From contig CBDBMT010000003.1 in the NCBI GenBank assembly GCA_965207585.1, positions 1,612,001 through 1,676,000 on the forward strand: a stretch of 64,000 nt of DNA, given 5' to 3'. Source of the DNA: Bin87 sp965207585 (GTDB lineage: Bacteria; Chloroflexota; Dehalococcoidia; Lucifugimonadales; UBA3495). This document shows positions 62,301 to 64,000 of this stretch, in pieces. Below the pieces are notes generated by a model. That model was not told the DNA's origin and did no database searches. It saw nothing but the letters and a program-made list of their open reading frames with translations. Position 1 is the first letter of the stretch. Each line of letters opens with the position of its first letter. The translations under genes were made by a program, and so were the position numbers.

Positions 62301-62646
62301 GCCGCACGTTGTAGCGGTCCAACACTCCGGCGTCAGCCAAGGCGACGGCCAGGTTCAGGCCGGTCTGTCCGCCCAGGGTGGGCAGAACGCCATCCGGACG
62401 CTCGGTCGCGATGATGCGCTCCAGAACCGGGACGGTCAGTGGCTCAATGTACACGCGGTCGGCAACGTCGTGGTCGGTCATGATGGTGGCCGGGTTCGAG
62501 TTGACCAGGACCACCTCCACGCTCTCCTCGCGAAGGGCTTTGCACGCCTGCGTGCCGGCGTAGTCAAACTCGGCGGCCTGGCCGATCACGATGGGGCCGG
62601 AGCCGATAACCAGTACCTTGCGGGGTTGTTGGGGAGAATCAGTCAA
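59311..62646 (-). CDS. carB: Carbamoyl phosphate synthase large subunit
   Basis: 1111 residues. Two ATP-grasp halves each begin with V-I-G-S-G-P-I (near 13 and near 590) and F-D-Y. The first half has T-L-G-G-T-G-G-G and E-V-N-P-R-V-S-R-S-S-A-L-A-S-K; the second Q-F-G-G-Q-T and E-V-N-P-R-G-S-R-T. The C-terminal MGS-like allosteric domain ends the protein. Slightly longer than the usual 1070 or so residues. It makes carbamoyl phosphate for pyrimidines and arginine with CarA. One small gene separates it from carA. Confidence 0.96.
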   Translation of the reverse strand: MTDSPQQPRKVLVIGSGPIVIGQAAEFDYAGTQACKALREESVEVVLVNSNPATIMTDHDVADRVYIEPLTVPVLERIIATERPDGVLPTLGGQTGLNLAVALADAGVLDRYNVRLLGTPLETIRKAEDRDFFRQFLTDIGEPMPPNRTVSTMDEAQSYKSEVGLPLVIRPAYTLGGTGGGIADTEEEFLAIVESGLAASPISQVLLERSLVGWKEVEYEVIRDGADNCITVCNMENFDPMGAHTGDSIVVAPSQTLTDKEYQMLRTASLKIIRGLGIEGGCNIQLALRPHPDAMRNRPNDWDADSDYYVIEVNPRVSRSSALASKATGYPIARVSAKIAVGRRLDEIPNAVTGSTGAAFEPALDYCVVKIPRWPFDKFPDGDRTVTTQMKATGEVMAIDRSFEAALQKATRALEQPNTSLLWEAQGWRNLSIRNGYQQLLDALPLDPNDLRLWALTAALRRGVTRDQLVAHTSIDPWFIAALERIVDQERRLLGNPLTPPTLLASKRLGFSDAEIATLSGLLPEQVRQLRLQHGIKPVFKMVDTCAAEFEAATPYYYSAYDTENEAPPLEGRKAIVIGSGPIRIGQGIEFDYCSVHAAWALSQEGVASIMVNSNPETVSTDFDTSDRLYFEPLDEEAVRDIIDNETVDDQPPPSLVQFGGQTAINLSQSLAAAGLPILGSSAEAIDIASDRQKFERFLVDLGIPQPPGATVQSVDQALRVAQRIGYPVVVRPSYVLGGRAMEIVRNATELIRYLTIATEVTPEREVLVDHYMEGRECEVDAICDGKQVLIPGIMEHVERAGVHSGDSMAIYPGLNLTEEEVDTLVDYTTRIGLALGVRGLMNIQFVLQGGNAYRSPSVSPSDDANDTTVYVLEVNPRGSRTIPFISKVTGVPVANLATRVMLNAELKDMGYQGGLWPRQKLVGIKAPVFSMSKLVGVDWYMGPEMKSTGEVMGIDRDFTGALTKALQAASINLSPGMGVLLSISDNAKADSLPLIRGLADAGCRLYATEGTAAMITAMDLPVTTITKRIGQGSPDVLDVINDGTVGAVVNTLSGDSSVMRDGFYIRRAAVERRIPCFTSLDTARAAMESMLTGLDNYSILTTDEYLAMSR

Positions 62647-62676
62647 TGCAGTGTCCTCTGTGGGCTTGACCAGTGT

Positions 62677-63102
62677 TCAGGAAAAACGGGGCATGGAGCC
62701 GGGCAGTTCCATGAGGTTCCGCTCGGTGAGCGCGTTGATCATTTGGAATATGAACGCGCCGAAGAAAACGCCCTCGGCGTCAAAGTGGGCCAGGTCGATG
62801 CCGCCCTCCGGCGTGCGCGGCGGTATGACGAAATCGGTTGCATCGGGCCCGGCGTTGATGGCGTGAACGAACCCGACGGGCTGGTCGCTGATGGGCTGAC
62901 CGGTAGCCGGGTCCGTCACCTTGACCGCCAGCTCCCAGCGGGCGCCCAGTTGGCCGCGGCTCACCGCCGCCAGCAGGTAGCCGTGCCCGTCATGGGCAAA
63001 GGTGGACACAGTCTCTTCGAGCAGGCCCAGCGTCTCGTTCAGGCCGATGGGCAACTGGGTTTCGATGCCTTGCTCCAGAAGGAAGGCGGTAAATCCGGTC
63101 AT
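62677..63102 (-). CDS. Hypothetical protein between carA and carB
   Basis: 141 residues, no signal peptide or membrane segment. The middle has G-A-R-W-E-L-A-V-K-V-T-D-P-A-T-G-Q-P and V-F-F-G-A-F-I-F-Q-M-I-N. I do not recognise it. It is collinear with carA and carB, with 48 and 30 bases to its neighbours, so it is probably part of the car operon. Confidence 0.65.
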   Translation of the reverse strand: MTGFTAFLLEQGIETQLPIGLNETLGLLEETVSTFAHDGHGYLLAAVSRGQLGARWELAVKVTDPATGQPISDQPVGFVHAINAGPDATDFVIPPRTPEGGIDLAHFDAEGVFFGAFIFQMINALTERNLMELPGSMPRFS

Positions 63103-63150
63103 GGGATGGATGCTCCAGTCAATATGGTTGGGTGCAAGCGGCCAAGGGCG

Positions 63151-64000
63151 TTACAGCACACGCCCCGCCGGCCTGGCGTCGTCCACCATGGCCAGGAAGC
63201 GGTCGAACAGGTACTCGTTGTCCTGGGGGCCGGGGGAGGCTTCGGAGTGGTACTGGATGGTGAACAGCGGCAGATCCCGGTGCCGCAGGCCCTCAACGGT
63301 ATAGTCGTTCAGGTTGATGTGGGACACCTCGAGGCCGGGAGGCAGGTTATCCGACGAAACGGCGTACCCGTGGTTCTGCGCGGTGATGTGCACCTGTTCG
63401 GTGAGCAGGTCCTTCACGGGATGGTTGCCGCCCCGGTGGCCGAACTTGAGCTTGTAGGTGCCGGCGCCCAGCGCGCGGGCGGCCAGTTGGTGGCCGAGGC
63501 AGATGCCCATGATGGGAACCTGACCGATGAGCTGGCGCAGGTTGTCAATGATGTTGCCTAGCAGCTCGGGGTCGCCCGGGCCGGGTGACAGCAGGATGCC
63601 GTTGGGTTGCATTGCCAGCATGTCCGCAGCCGGCGTGTAGGCGGGAACGGTGATGACCTCGCAGCCCCGGCTCTGCAACAGGCGCAGGATGTTGTACTTG
63701 ACGCCAGCGTCAGTGACCAGGATGCGTCGCACGCCGGCCGGCGGCGGCGACTTCGGGTAGCCCTCCTGCTCGCCGTGGTCCCAGGAGTACGCGCCCGGCG
63801 TGGTGACCGTGCTCACGAGGTCCAGGTCGTCGTAGCGCGGTATCTCGGCCAGGCGTTGCAGGGCCCGGTCCGGGTCATCGGCGGTGATCAGGCCCGTCAT
63901 GACGCCTCTCGTGCGCAGGCGGCGGGTCAACGCGCGGGTGTCCACGCCGCTGATGCCGGGGATGTTGTATTCCTCCAGGAACGCGTGCAGCGTCATGTCG
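63151..64000 (-). CDS. carA: Carbamoyl phosphate synthase small subunit (N-terminus beyond window)
   Basis: The visible 283 codons contain the end of the CarA N-terminal domain (G-I-S-G-V-D-T-R-A-L-T-R-R-L-R) and the complete class I glutamine amidotransferase domain: G-P-G-D-P, the nucleophile Cys in M-G-I-C-L-G-H-Q, the K-F-G-H-R-G-G-N-H-P-V segment and the His-Glu of Q-Y-H-S-E-A-S-P-G-P. About 90 N-terminal residues are past the window end. It supplies ammonia from glutamine to CarB. Confidence 0.95.
   Translation of the reverse strand, partial: DMTLHAFLEEYNIPGISGVDTRALTRRLRTRGVMTGLITADDPDRALQRLAEIPRYDDLDLVSTVTTPGAYSWDHGEQEGYPKSPPPAGVRRILVTDAGVKYNILRLLQSRGCEVITVPAYTPAADMLAMQPNGILLSPGPGDPELLGNIIDNLRQLIGQVPIMGICLGHQLAARALGAGTYKLKFGHRGGNHPVKDLLTEQVHITAQNHGYAVSSDNLPPGLEVSHINLNDYTVEGLRHRDLPLFTIQYHSEASPGPQDNEYLFDRFLAMVDDARPAGRVL

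Overview
The window is GC-rich bacterial DNA with densely packed, often overlapping genes. It carries many CaiB/BaiF CoA-transferases, crotonases, carboxymuconolactone-decarboxylase-like proteins, an oxygen-tolerant-looking catabolic gene set, an anaerobic-type (early cobalt insertion) cobalamin pathway, a 7Fe ferredoxin, a bacterial leuS and carAB. This mix suggests a Chloroflexota (Dehalococcoidia/SAR202-like) genome. That placement is inference from gene content only; there is no rRNA or complete tRNA in the window.

Layout. 1-3.7 kb: a hypothetical protein with three internal repeats, a lipoprotein and a truncated META-like gene. 3.7-5.0 kb: a dead insertion element, half IS3 and half IS630. 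5.4-11.7 kb: a catabolic block with an oxocamphor-hydrolase-like crotonase, a D-aminoacylase-type amidohydrolase carrying an inserted Rieske [2Fe-2S] domain, and three tandem two-domain CMD proteins. 12-19.3 kb: a mobile and decaying region with an IS701-like remnant, an IS630 copy with TA ends, an istA remnant, a ParB-like gene, an excisionase, a tyrosine integrase, a tRNA-3'-end-like attachment site and two pseudogenes. 19.4-34.8 kb: a fused double CoA-transferase, a DUF433/DUF5615 toxin-antitoxin pair, a ComDE-like TPP enzyme, an MFS transporter, an NHL protein, a VOC protein, a crotonase, two more CoA-transferases, an SDR plus a decayed SDR copy, and DUF3644.

34.8-43.8 kb is one long run of minus-strand genes: trkH-trkA-pheA-signal peptidase-yihY, then a PBECR-like nuclease overlapping a DUF2283 protein, three retropepsin-like proteins (one with an intact DTG motif, two without), a small unknown protein, an ankyrin lipoprotein and a broken cyclophilin. 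43.9-56.3 kb is a plus-strand run: cupin, leuS, a retropepsin pair, then cbiC-cbiX-(Uma2)-cbiD-cbiT-cbiL-cbiF-cbiG-cbiH and an HpcH-type aldolase. 56.4-64 kb: a TM/coiled-coil protein, a LysR regulator divergent from a ferredoxin and an ornithine-cyclodeaminase-like gene, then carA-orf-carB on the minus strand, with carA cut by the window end.

The most unusual content is (i) the Rieske domain inside an amidohydrolase and (ii) eight small retropepsin-like proteins, several arranged as neighbours with intact and destroyed DTG motifs, one fused to DUF2283 next to a nuclease.
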